DNA of 64,000 nucleotides from positions 1 to 64,000 of the forward strand of contig CAKZRR010000053.1 of assembly GCA_937146805.1 (NCBI GenBank), given 5' to 3'. Made by a program: the position numbers and the translations under genes. Position 1 is the stretch's first letter. Each line of letters starts with the position of its first letter. The DNA comes from an uncultured Owenweeksia sp. GTDB taxonomy: Bacteria > Bacteroidota > Bacteroidia > Flavobacteriales > Schleiferiaceae. Below, piece by piece: positions 23,672 through 32,215 of the stretch. The notes below the pieces were generated by a model. The model was given only the letters and a program-made list of their open reading frames with translations, did not search any database and was not told where the DNA came from.

Positions 23672-24718
23672 TCAGAGTTTCTTAAACTTTAAACTCAAAG
23701 GTTTTTTCGCTCCTTTTAGGTTGAGGATATACACTCCCGCATTAAACTGAGAAACATCAATACGAGAAGTGAAGCTTCCTTGCGCTACGGGCTCACCAAT
23801 AATGTTTAGTATTTCGTAATGGCTAAATTCTTCCTCCTGGCTATTTACCACAATAAAATTGGTGGCGGGGTTCGGAAACACCGATAAAGTTTTTGAAACT
23901 TTTTCTTTAATGCCAATACTGCTGTTTTTGTGCACATCGTATCGTAACTCGCCTTCAAGGCTTAGTACCAGGGTATTTGGGTCAGCATTGAGCTGTACAA
24001 CAGCCGTAATTTGATTTTGTAGATTATGACGATAGTAAATTTCTTGTGCTAAATCTTTCTCTCCGTCATTATCTAAATCTTCGTACATCTGAGATTTAAT
24101 CAGCTTCCCCGCTACGGTAGGGCTGTAATGGTGTAATAAGTAGCCGTCTCCATTTTGACTTTGAGAAATGGTGTAAAAAATACTGTCTAAAAGGTTGTTA
24201 GCGTAATAAAACTCTTGAAAGCCAACGGGTATATATTGCGTTCCAATTTTGGCCGAAATAGTAATTAAATCTACCTCATTAGCACTATTGTAAGTAAAGG
24301 ATAGTCTAAAAACTAAGTCAAAGCTAGAACCTGATGAGTTCTCGTAATAATCTACAACACTGTCTTTTCCACTTTGGTCGGTCATAAAAACAAGGCGTTC
24401 CTTAATACCCAAACCTCCGTTTGATTGATCGATACCTTCTAATTGTGTTTCACTTCCGTTAAGGCTTCCTTTATAGGCTCCCACAACCGAACCAAACTCA
24501 GAAATGATGCAAGTATCAATTTTGCCATTGGCCAAGTAGTTTTGAACAGCCGTAGCCGTTGCCACAAAGGCAGCACCACTATCGGCCGAAAAAGAAAGCG
24601 AATCGTGCGGCACAATGCTCGGAATTTGCGCTCCGCTTAAAAATTGTTGGATGGGGCCTACTTGGGCGCTTCCTAATACACTTAAAGTGCTGATTGCTAG
24701 TACAAGTAATGATTTCAT
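23672..24718 (-). CDS. T9SS type A sorting-domain protein, unknown function
   Basis: A 348-residue secreted protein with a signal peptide (MKSLLVLAISTLSVLGSAQ) and a C-terminal T9SS sorting domain (LSVFPNPATNFIVVNSQ, YEILNIIGEPVAQGSF, FNAGVYILNLKGAKKP). The middle has repeated beta-strand segments such as DLVFRLSFTYNSANEVDLITI, QEFYYANNLLDSIFYTI, and RHNLQNQITAVVQL, with an acidic DLDNDGEKD that may bind calcium. The repeating pattern resembles YD-type or related beta repeats, but I do not assign a family. A well-formed terminator follows. Confidence 0.85.
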   Translation of the reverse strand: MKSLLVLAISTLSVLGSAQVGPIQQFLSGAQIPSIVPHDSLSFSADSGAAFVATATAVQNYLANGKIDTCIISEFGSVVGAYKGSLNGSETQLEGIDQSNGGLGIKERLVFMTDQSGKDSVVDYYENSSGSSFDLVFRLSFTYNSANEVDLITISAKIGTQYIPVGFQEFYYANNLLDSIFYTISQSQNGDGYLLHHYSPTVAGKLIKSQMYEDLDNDGEKDLAQEIYYRHNLQNQITAVVQLNADPNTLVLSLEGELRYDVHKNSSIGIKEKVSKTLSVFPNPATNFIVVNSQEEEFSHYEILNIIGEPVAQGSFTSRIDVSQFNAGVYILNLKGAKKPLSLKFKKL

Positions 24719-24934
24719 ATTTATGGGTTGTTTGTTTAATGTTGGTAGTTTTATCGTTTCCTAAAGTTAGGACACTAACTGTGCTTGTATGGTTGCTTCA
24801 AGGTAGCATTTTTTAGGCCGTATTTAACAATTTGGTGAGTAGGCTTAAATAATTAGATATTTTTTTAAGATTTTGATAGATGGAACAGTGGGTGAGGGTA
24901 AGAGTTTTATATTTGAAAAAATTTAAAAAACAGC

Positions 24935-25681
24935 ATGAAATTACTGGAAGGAAAAACCGCCCTAATTACAGGAGCTTCTAAAGGAATAGGTGAGGGCATA
25001 GCCCGTGTTTTTGCAGCGCATGGCGCACAAATAGCTTTTACCTATTTATCCTCCGAAGAATCAGCTAAAAAGTTAGAGAATGAGCTGAGCACCTTAGGGA
25101 TAAAAGTAAAAGGATATAAAAGTGATGCCTCTGTATTTGAAGCAGCCGAAGAGTTGGCCAGTCAAGTACAGAAAGACTTTGGCAGTATAGACGTAGTAAT
25201 AAACAATGCCGGTGTAACCCGCGATAACCTCTTAATGCGTATGAAGGAAGAGGATTTTGACCGTGTTATTCAGGTAAACCTAAAATCGGTTTTTAACCTT
25301 ACTAAAGCGGTACAGCGTACCATGCTTAAGCAGCGCTCGGGTTCTATCATTAATATGAGCTCCGTAGTGGGTGTTAAAGGAAATGCCGGTCAATCAAACT
25401 ATGCCGCCTCTAAAGCAGGTATTATTGGTTTCTCTAAGTCTATAGCGTTGGAGCTGGGTTCTAGAAACATTAGATGCAATGTGATTGCACCGGGCTTTAT
25501 TGAAACCGAAATGACGGGCAAGCTAGACCCCGAAACCGTGCAAGGCTGGCGCAATGCTATTCCGTTAAAACGTGGTGGCACCCCGCAAGATATTGCCAAT
25601 GCTTGTCTATTTTTAGCTTCCGATCTAAGTACTTATGTAACAGGTCAAACGTTACAGGTAGATGGTGGAATGCTTACCTAA
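24935..25681 (+). CDS. fabG: 3-oxoacyl-[acyl-carrier-protein] reductase, SDR family
   Basis: A 248-residue short-chain dehydrogenase that fits FabG, which reduces 3-oxoacyl-ACP with NADPH in fatty-acid elongation. Visible motifs: the cofactor loop TGASKGIGEG near residues 13-22, NNAGV, the catalytic Ser in INMSSVVGVKGNAGQ, YAASK as the YxxxK catalytic pair, and the C-terminal FLASDLSTYVTGQTLQVDGGM. The NADPH-preferring layout and family length agree. It stands alone between a divergent T9SS gene and its own terminator. Other fab genes are not adjacent, so a role in another pathway cannot be ruled out. Confidence 0.9.
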   Translation: MKLLEGKTALITGASKGIGEGIARVFAAHGAQIAFTYLSSEESAKKLENELSTLGIKVKGYKSDASVFEAAEELASQVQKDFGSIDVVINNAGVTRDNLLMRMKEEDFDRVIQVNLKSVFNLTKAVQRTMLKQRSGSIINMSSVVGVKGNAGQSNYAASKAGIIGFSKSIALELGSRNIRCNVIAPGFIETEMTGKLDPETVQGWRNAIPLKRGGTPQDIANACLFLASDLSTYVTGQTLQVDGGMLT

Positions 25682-25700
25682 ATTGTAAATAATTTGATTA

Positions 25701-25730
25701 AAAACCCGAAGTAAAGCTTCGGGTTTTTTT
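25701..25730 (+). terminator. Rho-independent terminator of fabG
   Basis: Stem AACCCGAAG / CTTCGGGTT with a five-base loop and seven T residues, 20 bases after the fabG stop. Confidence 0.93.
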
Positions 25731-25742
25731 ACCCCTAGTTTC

Positions 25743-27785
25743 ATGTTTCAAGTAGTTTTCGAATATTCGCTTTGGTGGCTGTTGCCTATTAGTTTGGTGG
25801 CCTTGCTTTTGAGTGCGCTGCTGTACTATAAATCCAAACAATGGACCAAAGCACAAAAATTGGGTTTAGGGGCCTTTCGTTTTGTGAGCTTAGTATTGTT
25901 GGGTGTGTTACTTCTTTCACCGCTTTTGCAAACCACCGAATTTTTAGAAGAGAAGCCATTACTAGTTTGGCTTGAGGATCATTCGCAGTCGGTTAGCCTT
26001 TCGGCAGATAGCAATTTGGTAAACGAGTTTTATGTAGAAGCGAAAGAGACTTGGCAAAAACAGCTTTCTGAAAAGTACCGAGTAGAATACTTGAAGTTTG
26101 GAGCAACACTTGATAAAGATAGTGTTAATTCACTGGAAACCAATATATACAAATCGATAAAAACATCTACCGAAAGGTACTATAACCAAAACGTAGGCGG
26201 CCTAGTTTTAATAAGCGATGGTATTTACAATAGAGGCAGTCATCCTAGTTACGCGGCCAAAGAAATTAACTTTCCCATTTTTACCGTTGGTACGGGAGAC
26301 ACCAGCCAGCACAGCGATTTATGGGTAGATGCTGTACAAACGAATAAAGTTAGTTATCTAAATAATCAGTTCCCGGTTGAAATATCCATTAAAGCTAGCG
26401 AGCTTAGAGGTAAGCAGTTTGAGTGGCGCTTAGAAGATGAAAAAGGGAAACGCCTTTTTGGAGAGGAGTTGGCTATAAATAACCGCGCTTTTTTTTACAA
26501 AACAACCGTGTACATTAATGCTGATAGTGTGGGTTTACACGGCTATAAGCTGCAATTAAGCGAACTTAAAGAGGAAGTGCAACATGGCAATAACAGTAAA
26601 GAGTTTAGTGTAGAGGTTCGCAACAATCGTAAAAAGGTGGTGCTGGCGGCTAGTAGGGTGCACCCTGATATTGGGGCTTTAAAAAGAGCGCTGTCTAAGT
26701 TTGATGAATTTGAAGTAGCCGTGTTAAACCCCAGCGAATTCAATAATGCGGGCGAGGTGTTTCTATACATCCTGCACAACCCAACTACTGAAATGTTTAG
26801 CCAGTTGCAAAATTCTAAAGCGGCCATTTGGACATTGGTAGGGGAAAATACTTCACAGACTGGTTTAGGTCAAAGTATGGAGGTGGATTTAAAAATTGGT
26901 GTTTTTGAAGAGATGGAAACCTACCTCAAAAATGACTTCAGCTTGTTTACGCTTTCGCCTGATACGGATGATTGGTTGGCCGAAATGCCGCCATTATTAG
27001 GAAGCTTTAATGATGCCAATAGCGCTGGTAAAACCTATGCTTTGCTAAATAAAAAAATTGGAAAGCTGCGTACTCAAAAGCCCATGTGGCTTTTTAAAGA
27101 AAAGGAAGGCCGTAAAATGGCGCTTACTTTAGGTACCGGTTTATGGACATGGCGCATGGAGGATTACCGTATCAATAAAAACTTTAATCAGTTTGATGAG
27201 CTCATTTTTAAAACGGTACAATACCTTAGTAATACGGTAAATGAGCAGCGTTTTATTGTAAATTTTGAAAGTGAATACGAGCAATCGCAGCGGGTAAGCG
27301 GCCGTTGCGAATTGCGCAATGCCAGTGGCGAACTTATTAACGAGCCAGAGGTATTGGTGAGCTTTTATGATGAGGAGGGTAAAGTATATGATTTCAGTTT
27401 TTCAAAAACAGAAGAAGCCTATTTTTTAAATGCGGGCAGGTTAGCCAAAGGTAGATACCGATACTTAGCCAAAACCACCTTGGGAGATGAAAATTTAAGT
27501 TTGCAAGGTTATTTTGAGGTAAATGAAAACACTTTGGAGCAGCAAAATTTAGTGGCGCAGCACGGGGTATTACAATCTTTAAGCGATCAAAGTAGTGGCG
27601 CGTTTTTTAGCTTGGCACAAAGCCAAAATATGCTAGAGGTGCTCATGCAAAACACTACGGCCAAGAGCTTACAGGTTTCCGAAACAAAAACAAGAGACTT
27701 GGTAGATAAGCGCTGGTTTTTTGTGCTAGTTTTGGTGTTGCTAAGCGTAGAGTGGGCAGCCCGAAAGTACTGGGGAAATTATTAA
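25743..27785 (+). CDS. VWA-like membrane protein, unknown function
   Basis: A 680-residue protein with two N-terminal membrane helices (about residues 9-29 and 41-62), a large domain, and one C-terminal helix (RWFFVLVLVLLSVEWAA, about 654-670). Right after the second helix is LVWLEDHSQSVSL, a D-x-S-x-S MIDAS-like motif, and later VLISDGIYNRGSHP, as in von Willebrand A domains. The C-terminal half contains beta-rich segments that may be a carbohydrate- or immunoglobulin-like domain. The architecture matches a conserved Bacteroidota membrane protein family of unknown role. It begins just after the fabG terminator and is followed 48 bases later by the prohibitin gene, so the two may share a transcript. 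Confidence 0.75.
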   Translation: MFQVVFEYSLWWLLPISLVALLLSALLYYKSKQWTKAQKLGLGAFRFVSLVLLGVLLLSPLLQTTEFLEEKPLLVWLEDHSQSVSLSADSNLVNEFYVEAKETWQKQLSEKYRVEYLKFGATLDKDSVNSLETNIYKSIKTSTERYYNQNVGGLVLISDGIYNRGSHPSYAAKEINFPIFTVGTGDTSQHSDLWVDAVQTNKVSYLNNQFPVEISIKASELRGKQFEWRLEDEKGKRLFGEELAINNRAFFYKTTVYINADSVGLHGYKLQLSELKEEVQHGNNSKEFSVEVRNNRKKVVLAASRVHPDIGALKRALSKFDEFEVAVLNPSEFNNAGEVFLYILHNPTTEMFSQLQNSKAAIWTLVGENTSQTGLGQSMEVDLKIGVFEEMETYLKNDFSLFTLSPDTDDWLAEMPPLLGSFNDANSAGKTYALLNKKIGKLRTQKPMWLFKEKEGRKMALTLGTGLWTWRMEDYRINKNFNQFDELIFKTVQYLSNTVNEQRFIVNFESEYEQSQRVSGRCELRNASGELINEPEVLVSFYDEEGKVYDFSFSKTEEAYFLNAGRLAKGRYRYLAKTTLGDENLSLQGYFEVNENTLEQQNLVAQHGVLQSLSDQSSGAFFSLAQSQNMLEVLMQNTTAKSLQVSETKTRDLVDKRWFFVLVLVLLSVEWAARKYWGNY

Positions 27786-27833
27786 TATCAAGAAGTCTAT
27801 TTAAGATCTTCAATCACTAATAAATCAATCATT

Positions 27834-28649
27834 ATGAATCAGAAAAGAACAGCATTAATTGTAGTTGTATTTGGTGTTTTCTTGGGCGTATTGTTAGCCT
27901 GGAAATCATTTACCTATACCGTAGACCCAGGAGAGAAAGCCGTTATATTTAGAAAGTTTCAGAACGGTTTGGATAAGGAAAATGTGTACGGCCAAGGTTT
28001 TCATGTAAAATGGCCGTGGGATGGCGTGTACACTTACGATGTACGTATTAAAGAAGCGGTGAGTACTATGGAAGTTTTGAGTAAAAATGGATTAACCATT
28101 AAGGCTGAACTATCGTATCGTTATAAGCCAGTAGATAATAGAATTGGTTATTTGCATGATAATATTGGTGAATCATACCACGAGCAAATTATTGTGCCGG
28201 AAATACGTTCGGCTACACGTGAAGTAATTGGTAAGTATTTACCGGAGGAACTGTATTCTTCTAAAAGAGAATCTATTCAAGATGAAATTTTTCAGCGTAC
28301 TGCGGTTTCATTAGAAGAGAAAGATTTGATTTTGGATGTAGTGCTTATTCGCGAAGTAGAACTACCCGAAAAATTGAAAGCAGCTATCGAGCGTAAGCTA
28401 GAACAAGAGCAGGCTAGTTTGGAATATGAATTCAAGCTAACAAGAGCTCGTAAAGAAGCGGATCGTCAACGTATTGAAGCAGAAGGGAAAGCGACAGCCA
28501 ATAAAATCATCAATTCGTCTTTAACGGATAAAATTCTGAAGGAGAAGGGAATTGAAGCAACCTTGGAATTGGCCAAGTCAAACGGAAGTAAAACCGTAAT
28601 TATTGGCAGTGGAAAAGATGGCTTGCCTATAATTTTAGGAGACAAATAA
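27834..28649 (+). CDS. Prohibitin family protein (SPFH/Band 7)
   Basis: A 271-residue SPFH-domain protein. It has one N-terminal membrane helix (ALIVVVFGVFLGVLLAW), then the SPFH domain with VDPGEKAVIFRKFQNGL, GFHVKWPWDGVYTYDVRIKE, YRYKPVDNRIGYLHDNIG and IVPEIRSATREVIGKY, and a C-terminal coiled coil rich in charged residues (about 175-240, LEQEQASLEYEFKLTRARKEADRQ). Prohibitin-type proteins form ring oligomers on membranes, often as chaperones for membrane proteases; here the partner is not visible. The dipeptidase gene starts 20 bases downstream. Confidence 0.9.
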   Translation: MNQKRTALIVVVFGVFLGVLLAWKSFTYTVDPGEKAVIFRKFQNGLDKENVYGQGFHVKWPWDGVYTYDVRIKEAVSTMEVLSKNGLTIKAELSYRYKPVDNRIGYLHDNIGESYHEQIIVPEIRSATREVIGKYLPEELYSSKRESIQDEIFQRTAVSLEEKDLILDVVLIREVELPEKLKAAIERKLEQEQASLEYEFKLTRARKEADRQRIEAEGKATANKIINSSLTDKILKEKGIEATLELAKSNGSKTVIIGSGKDGLPIILGDK

Positions 28650-28669
28650 TACAGGAATATTTAGGAAGA

Positions 28670-30130
28670 ATGCAGGAAACAAGAAACTTAGAGCCGGTAT
28701 CGGTTTGGAATCATTTTGAAGACCTAAATGCGGTACCTAGAGCCTCAAAAAAAGAGGAGCAGGTAATTGCCTTTATGGAAAACTTTGGCCGTAGCCTTAA
28801 CTTAATAGTTGAAAAGGATGAGATAGGCAATGTGCTGATTAAGAAGCCCGCTACACCGGGCATGGAAGATAGAAAGATGGTGGTAATGCAATCGCACCTG
28901 GATATGGTGCATCAAAAAAATGCTGATACCAACTTCGATTTTGCCACACAAGGAATTCAAACGTACATAGATGGTGATTGGGTAAAAGCCAAGGGAACCA
29001 CTTTGGGCGCTGATAACGGAATGGGTGTTGCCGCTATTATGGCGGTGCTTTCATCTACCGATATGGTGCATCCTGCCATTGAAGCTTTATTTACGGTAGA
29101 TGAAGAAGCGGGGATGACAGGCGCGCAGAAATTGCGTAAAAACTGGTTAAAAGGCGACATCCTTCTTAATTTGGATACAGAAGAAGACGATGAACTAAGC
29201 ATTGGTTGTGCGGGTGGTATTGATACCAATATTACTTGGGAGTACTCACAAGAAACTTTATCTGGAGACTATACCGCTTTAAATATTGCCGTAAAAGGAT
29301 TAAAAGGTGGCCACTCTGGGATGGACATTATTTTAGGTTTGGGTAATGCCAATAAAATAATGAACCGTGTACTTTGGGATACCCGAGCTCAGTTTGGTGT
29401 ACGTATTAATAGTATTGATGGCGGTGGTTTGCGTAATGCTATTCCGCGCGAGTCTAAAGCTATAGTAGCTGTGCCCAGCGATAAAGTGGCACAGGTAAAG
29501 GCACATTGGAAAACTTTAGGGGCAGCTTTAAAGCAAGAGTTTGAAACTACCGATCCTAATTTTGAGCTAAGTATTGAGGAAACAGTGGCCGTTACAAACG
29601 TGATGGCATCAGCCCAGCATGATGGTCTTTTGTGGGCTATACAAGCTTGCCACGATGGTATTAAGCGCATGAGTCCGGATGTAGCCGATTTGGTAGAAAC
29701 CTCGAATAACTTGGCACGTGTATCTGTAAAGGATGGGAATGCAGAAATGTATTGCTTAACGCGAAGTGATCGTGAATCAGCTAAATACGATATGGCGCAT
29801 AGTATTGCTTCTTGCTTTAACTTGATTGGTGCTACGGTTGAGCACAAAGGCTCATACCCAGGTTGGAAACTAGATCCTAATGCCAAAATGCTAAACACGA
29901 TGAAGGCTTTGTACAAAGAGCTTTTTAAAGAGGAAGTACGTGTACTGGCTTGCCATGCTGGTTTAGAATGTGGTTTGTTAGGAGAGCATTACCCTAATTT
30001 AGAGATGATTTCTTTTGGACCCACTATTAGAGGTGCACACTCGCCAGATGAGCGAGTACATATAGCATCGGTAGGTAAGTTTTGGTATTGGCTTAGCGAA
30101 ACCTTAAAACGCATACCCACTAAAGATTAA
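28670..30130 (+). CDS. pepD: Aminoacyl-histidine dipeptidase (M20C)
   Basis: A 486-residue beta-Ala-His/aminoacyl-histidine dipeptidase of family M20C, hydrolysing carnosine-like and other dipeptides. Metal-binding landmarks are present in order: QSHLDMVHQKN, TTLGADNGMGVA, TVDEEAGMTGA, LNLDTEEDDELSIGCAGG, and ACHAGLECG; KGGHSGMDI marks the lid/dimerisation region and ISFGPTIRGAHSPDERV the C-terminal ligand. Length matches PepD over the whole family. It lies 20 bases after the prohibitin gene, and a terminator follows 11 bases after the stop. Confidence 0.95.
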   Translation: MQETRNLEPVSVWNHFEDLNAVPRASKKEEQVIAFMENFGRSLNLIVEKDEIGNVLIKKPATPGMEDRKMVVMQSHLDMVHQKNADTNFDFATQGIQTYIDGDWVKAKGTTLGADNGMGVAAIMAVLSSTDMVHPAIEALFTVDEEAGMTGAQKLRKNWLKGDILLNLDTEEDDELSIGCAGGIDTNITWEYSQETLSGDYTALNIAVKGLKGGHSGMDIILGLGNANKIMNRVLWDTRAQFGVRINSIDGGGLRNAIPRESKAIVAVPSDKVAQVKAHWKTLGAALKQEFETTDPNFELSIEETVAVTNVMASAQHDGLLWAIQACHDGIKRMSPDVADLVETSNNLARVSVKDGNAEMYCLTRSDRESAKYDMAHSIASCFNLIGATVEHKGSYPGWKLDPNAKMLNTMKALYKELFKEEVRVLACHAGLECGLLGEHYPNLEMISFGPTIRGAHSPDERVHIASVGKFWYWLSETLKRIPTKD

Positions 30131-30140
30131 AAAATCACCA

Positions 30141-30172
30141 AGAGGCTGTCTGAAAAGGCAGCCTTTTTCTTT
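30141..30172 (+). terminator. Rho-independent terminator of pepD
   Basis: Stem GGCTGTC / GGCAGCC (with one G-U pair) around a five-base loop, followed by TTTTTCTTTTC, 11 bases after the pepD stop. Confidence 0.85.
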
Positions 30173-30209
30173 TCAAACAACTGAATTACCTTGCGCCAAA
30201 ATCTACCGT

Positions 30210-31076
30210 TTGAAAACACCTACCACTCTTAAGCTTATTGAATGCCCTAGAGATGCCATGCAGGGCATTCACGATTTTATTCCCACCGCGCAAAAAACAG
30301 CTTATATAAACAGTTTGCTTTCTGTTGGTTTTGATACGATAGACTTTGGCAGTTTTGTGTCTCCCAAGGCCATTCCGCAATTGCGGGATACCGAAAAAGT
30401 ACTGAGTGGTTTAGAGTTAGATAAAACAACCTCTAAGCTTTTGGCTATTGTGGCCAACAGGCGAGGGGCGGAGCAGGCGGTTCAGTTTGATGAAATTAGT
30501 TATTTAGGTTACCCTTTTTCGGTTTCGGAAATATTTCAGCAACGCAATACCAATCAAAGCATTGCGGAGTCGGTACAACTGGTAGACGAACTAGTGCAGT
30601 TGTGTGCCCAGCATAACAAAAAACTGGTAGTATACGTTTCTATGGGTTTTGGTAACCCTTACGGGGAAGACTGGAATGTAGAGATAGTAGAAAAGTGGTG
30701 CCGACAGCTTAGCGAGATGGGTGTGGAGATACTTTCACTTTCTGATACTATAGGTACATCCAATCCGGAAACGATTAGCTATTTGTTTAAAAACCTTATT
30801 CCGGCCCTTAGCAAAGTAGAGTTTGGAGCCCACCTACACACCACGCCTACCACATGGCACGAAAAAGTAGAGGCGGCTTTTTTAAACGGTTGCTTACGAT
30901 TTGATGGTGCCATTAAGGGATATGGTGGCTGCCCAATGGCTAAAGATGATTTGGTTGGAAATATGCCCACCGAGAAATTATTGAGCTTTGTACAGGAAAA
31001 ACAGCTTGCTCAAAACCTAAATTTATTGGCTTTTGAGTCCTCTTATAATTTAGCGCTCCAAACTTTTCCAGTTTAA
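30210..31076 (+). CDS. Hydroxymethylglutaryl-CoA lyase family enzyme
   Basis: A 288-residue TIM-barrel enzyme of the HMG-CoA lyase family, which splits HMG-CoA to acetyl-CoA and acetoacetate in leucine catabolism. Catalytic positions known from the human enzyme are conserved: R and D of CPRDAMQ (with the Gln), the metal-binding HLH in GAHLHTTPTTW, and the signature cysteine loop GYGGCPMAKDDLVGN. The motif is RDAMQG where most members have RDGLQN, so a related acyl-CoA substrate is possible. The start is a TTG codon at 30210; the next Met lies inside the active-site motif, so a downstream start is unlikely. Confidence 0.87.
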   Translation: MKTPTTLKLIECPRDAMQGIHDFIPTAQKTAYINSLLSVGFDTIDFGSFVSPKAIPQLRDTEKVLSGLELDKTTSKLLAIVANRRGAEQAVQFDEISYLGYPFSVSEIFQQRNTNQSIAESVQLVDELVQLCAQHNKKLVVYVSMGFGNPYGEDWNVEIVEKWCRQLSEMGVEILSLSDTIGTSNPETISYLFKNLIPALSKVEFGAHLHTTPTTWHEKVEAAFLNGCLRFDGAIKGYGGCPMAKDDLVGNMPTEKLLSFVQEKQLAQNLNLLAFESSYNLALQTFPV

Positions 31077-31177
31077 ACGATAAAAAGATCATTTTTTTTG
31101 TTGAAAAAGTGCCATATCTCTATTTCAACAAGCCAAAATGTAAGGGTGTGATTTTCAGGGAAAGGCATTCATTCTAA

Positions 31178-31264
31178 TTTTCAACACTTTTTAGTTTTTA
31201 AGGCTTTTATTGCTGATATAAATCTAATTGTCAACGAGTTAGGTGTTAAGAAAATTGTTGAAAA
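31178..31264. promoter_or_regulatory. AT-rich leader with repeated GTTGAAAA motifs
   Basis: The 244-bp gap before the small-ORF pair contains GTTGAAAA at 31100-31107 and 31257-31264 and its inverse TTTTCAAC at 31178-31185, with TTTCAACA at 31123-31130. The first and second copies could pair as a hairpin. Repeats of one octamer in both orientations suggest binding sites for a regulator. No consensus promoter was found. Confidence 0.35.
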
Positions 31265-31320
31265 GATGCGTTTTCTACATTTTTTTTTACACATTTGGCA
31301 CTCTCTAACTCTCAAACATT

Positions 31321-31470
31321 ATGAACGACTTACATCAAGCCCTTAAAGTGGCATTGAGTGTCAAAACTTACTTAGTTAATAGTTCAGACGTATCGGTTAA
31401 TTCAAATGAATTAAAAGAACAGTATGAAAATATTAGCAAACAGATTAAAGGAATTATAGACATTAAATAA
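31321..31470 (+). CDS. Small hypothetical protein (49 aa), first of a pair
   Basis: An ORF of 49 codons plus TAA starting with ATG at 31321. The product (MNDLHQALKVALSVKTYLVN at the start, QIKGIIDIK at the end) is mostly helical and charged, with no signal peptide or membrane segment. I recognise no family. Support for it being real comes from context: it lies 29 bases before a second ORF of exactly the same length, and the pair ends in a strong terminator (31673-31705), so the stretch is a transcription unit. A similar short sequence rich in C and A precedes each ATG (CTCTCAAACATT and CTACTCCACC). Confidence 0.5.
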   Translation: MNDLHQALKVALSVKTYLVNSSDVSVNSNELKEQYENISKQIKGIIDIK

Positions 31471-31499
31471 CACAACTCAGCACTAAACTCTACTCCACC

Positions 31500-31649
31500 A
31501 TGACTAATTCAAGCACTATTTTTAACGTAGCCGAAATTGTTCGCGATTTTATTAATGACGAAGCCAAAACATTGGCCATTAGTCAAGGTAAAATGTTAAG
31601 TGACGAAGAATTTGACCAAATCGTTCCCAACTATCTACAAGTGGGCTAA
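31500..31649 (+). CDS. Small hypothetical protein (49 aa), second of a pair
   Basis: An ORF of 49 codons plus TAA starting with ATG at 31500. The product starts MTNSSTIFNVAEIVRDFIND and ends FDQIVPNYLQVG; it is acidic and probably helical, with two helices separated around QGKML. No family is recognised and no membrane segment is present. Its stop lies 23 bases before a 12-bp-stem terminator, which supports expression of the pair. The DCC-family gene begins right after that terminator. Confidence 0.5.
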   Translation: MTNSSTIFNVAEIVRDFINDEAKTLAISQGKMLSDEEFDQIVPNYLQVG

Positions 31650-31672
31650 AGTTCACAAAACGTAATAGGATT

Positions 31673-31705
31673 AAAGCTAGTTTCGGTTGGAAACTAGCTT
31701 TTTTT
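31673..31705 (+). terminator. Rho-independent terminator of the small-ORF pair
   Basis: A 12-bp stem, AAAGCTAGTTTC / GAAACTAGCTTT, with a five-base loop, continuing into seven T residues. It is one of the clearest terminators in the window and lies 23 bases after the second small ORF. Confidence 0.93.
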
Positions 31706-31738
31706 ATGCCTAATAGTTACCATTGCATTAAATTACCA

Positions 31739-32215
31739 ATGGTGTTTCAAAAGATAAAACATACCGCTTACCCTCCCACAAACAAGCCCCTAATGATATG
31801 GGATGGGAATTGTGGTTTTTGTGCTTATTGGATAACCAAATGGCAAAGTACTACAAAGGATAAAGTAAACTATAGTAGCTACTTAGAGGTAGCTGGTCAA
31901 TTTCCGGATATTGATCTACGCCATTTTAAACAAGCCAGCAGATTGATAGAACCTTCGGGAGCTATTTTTAGTGGACCTCGTTCGGCTTACCGCACTTTTG
32001 CCTATGGTAGTAGGTGGGCATTTTTGGATCACTGGTATGAAAACAAACGATGGTTTAGCTCTTTAAGCGATAACCTATATAATTGGGTAACACACAATCG
32101 TGGCCTGCTATTTACCATTAGTAAATATTGTTTCGGGTCAAACCCAAACGCCAGTAAACCCTTTTGGCTTTTGTATTTAATACTAATCGGTGCGCTATTA
32201 GCCTTATTTGTTTAA
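31739..32215 (+). CDS. DCC1-like thiol-disulfide oxidoreductase family protein
   Basis: A 158-residue protein of the DCC family (DUF393), with the diagnostic WDGNCGFCAYWITKW near the N-terminus, in which DGxCxxC gives the family its name. Later landmarks are EPSGAIFSGPRSAYRTFAYG and a C-terminal membrane helix (FWLLYLILIGALLALFV). Members are thioredoxin-fold-like but their substrates are unknown. I prefer the ATG at 31739; an ATG at 31706 lies inside the T tract of the upstream terminator and would add 11 residues. The 3' end overlaps convergent trmL by 12 bases. Confidence 0.87.
   Translation: MVFQKIKHTAYPPTNKPLMIWDGNCGFCAYWITKWQSTTKDKVNYSSYLEVAGQFPDIDLRHFKQASRLIEPSGAIFSGPRSAYRTFAYGSRWAFLDHWYENKRWFSSLSDNLYNWVTHNRGLLFTISKYCFGSNPNASKPFWLLYLILIGALLALFV

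Noticed and set aside
31080-31320. AT-rich region with a TTTTACACA near a DnaA-box consensus, considered as a replication origin
   Set aside because: Only one near-match to TTATNCACA was seen, there is no cluster of DnaA boxes, and genes on both sides show no change in coding-strand bias. The GTTGAAAA repeats fit a regulatory region better.
31706-31738. An earlier start for the DCC-family protein at the ATG at 31706
   Set aside because: That ATG lies directly after the T tract of a strong terminator, leaving no room for a promoter or ribosome-binding site; the DCC motif starts well after the next ATG.
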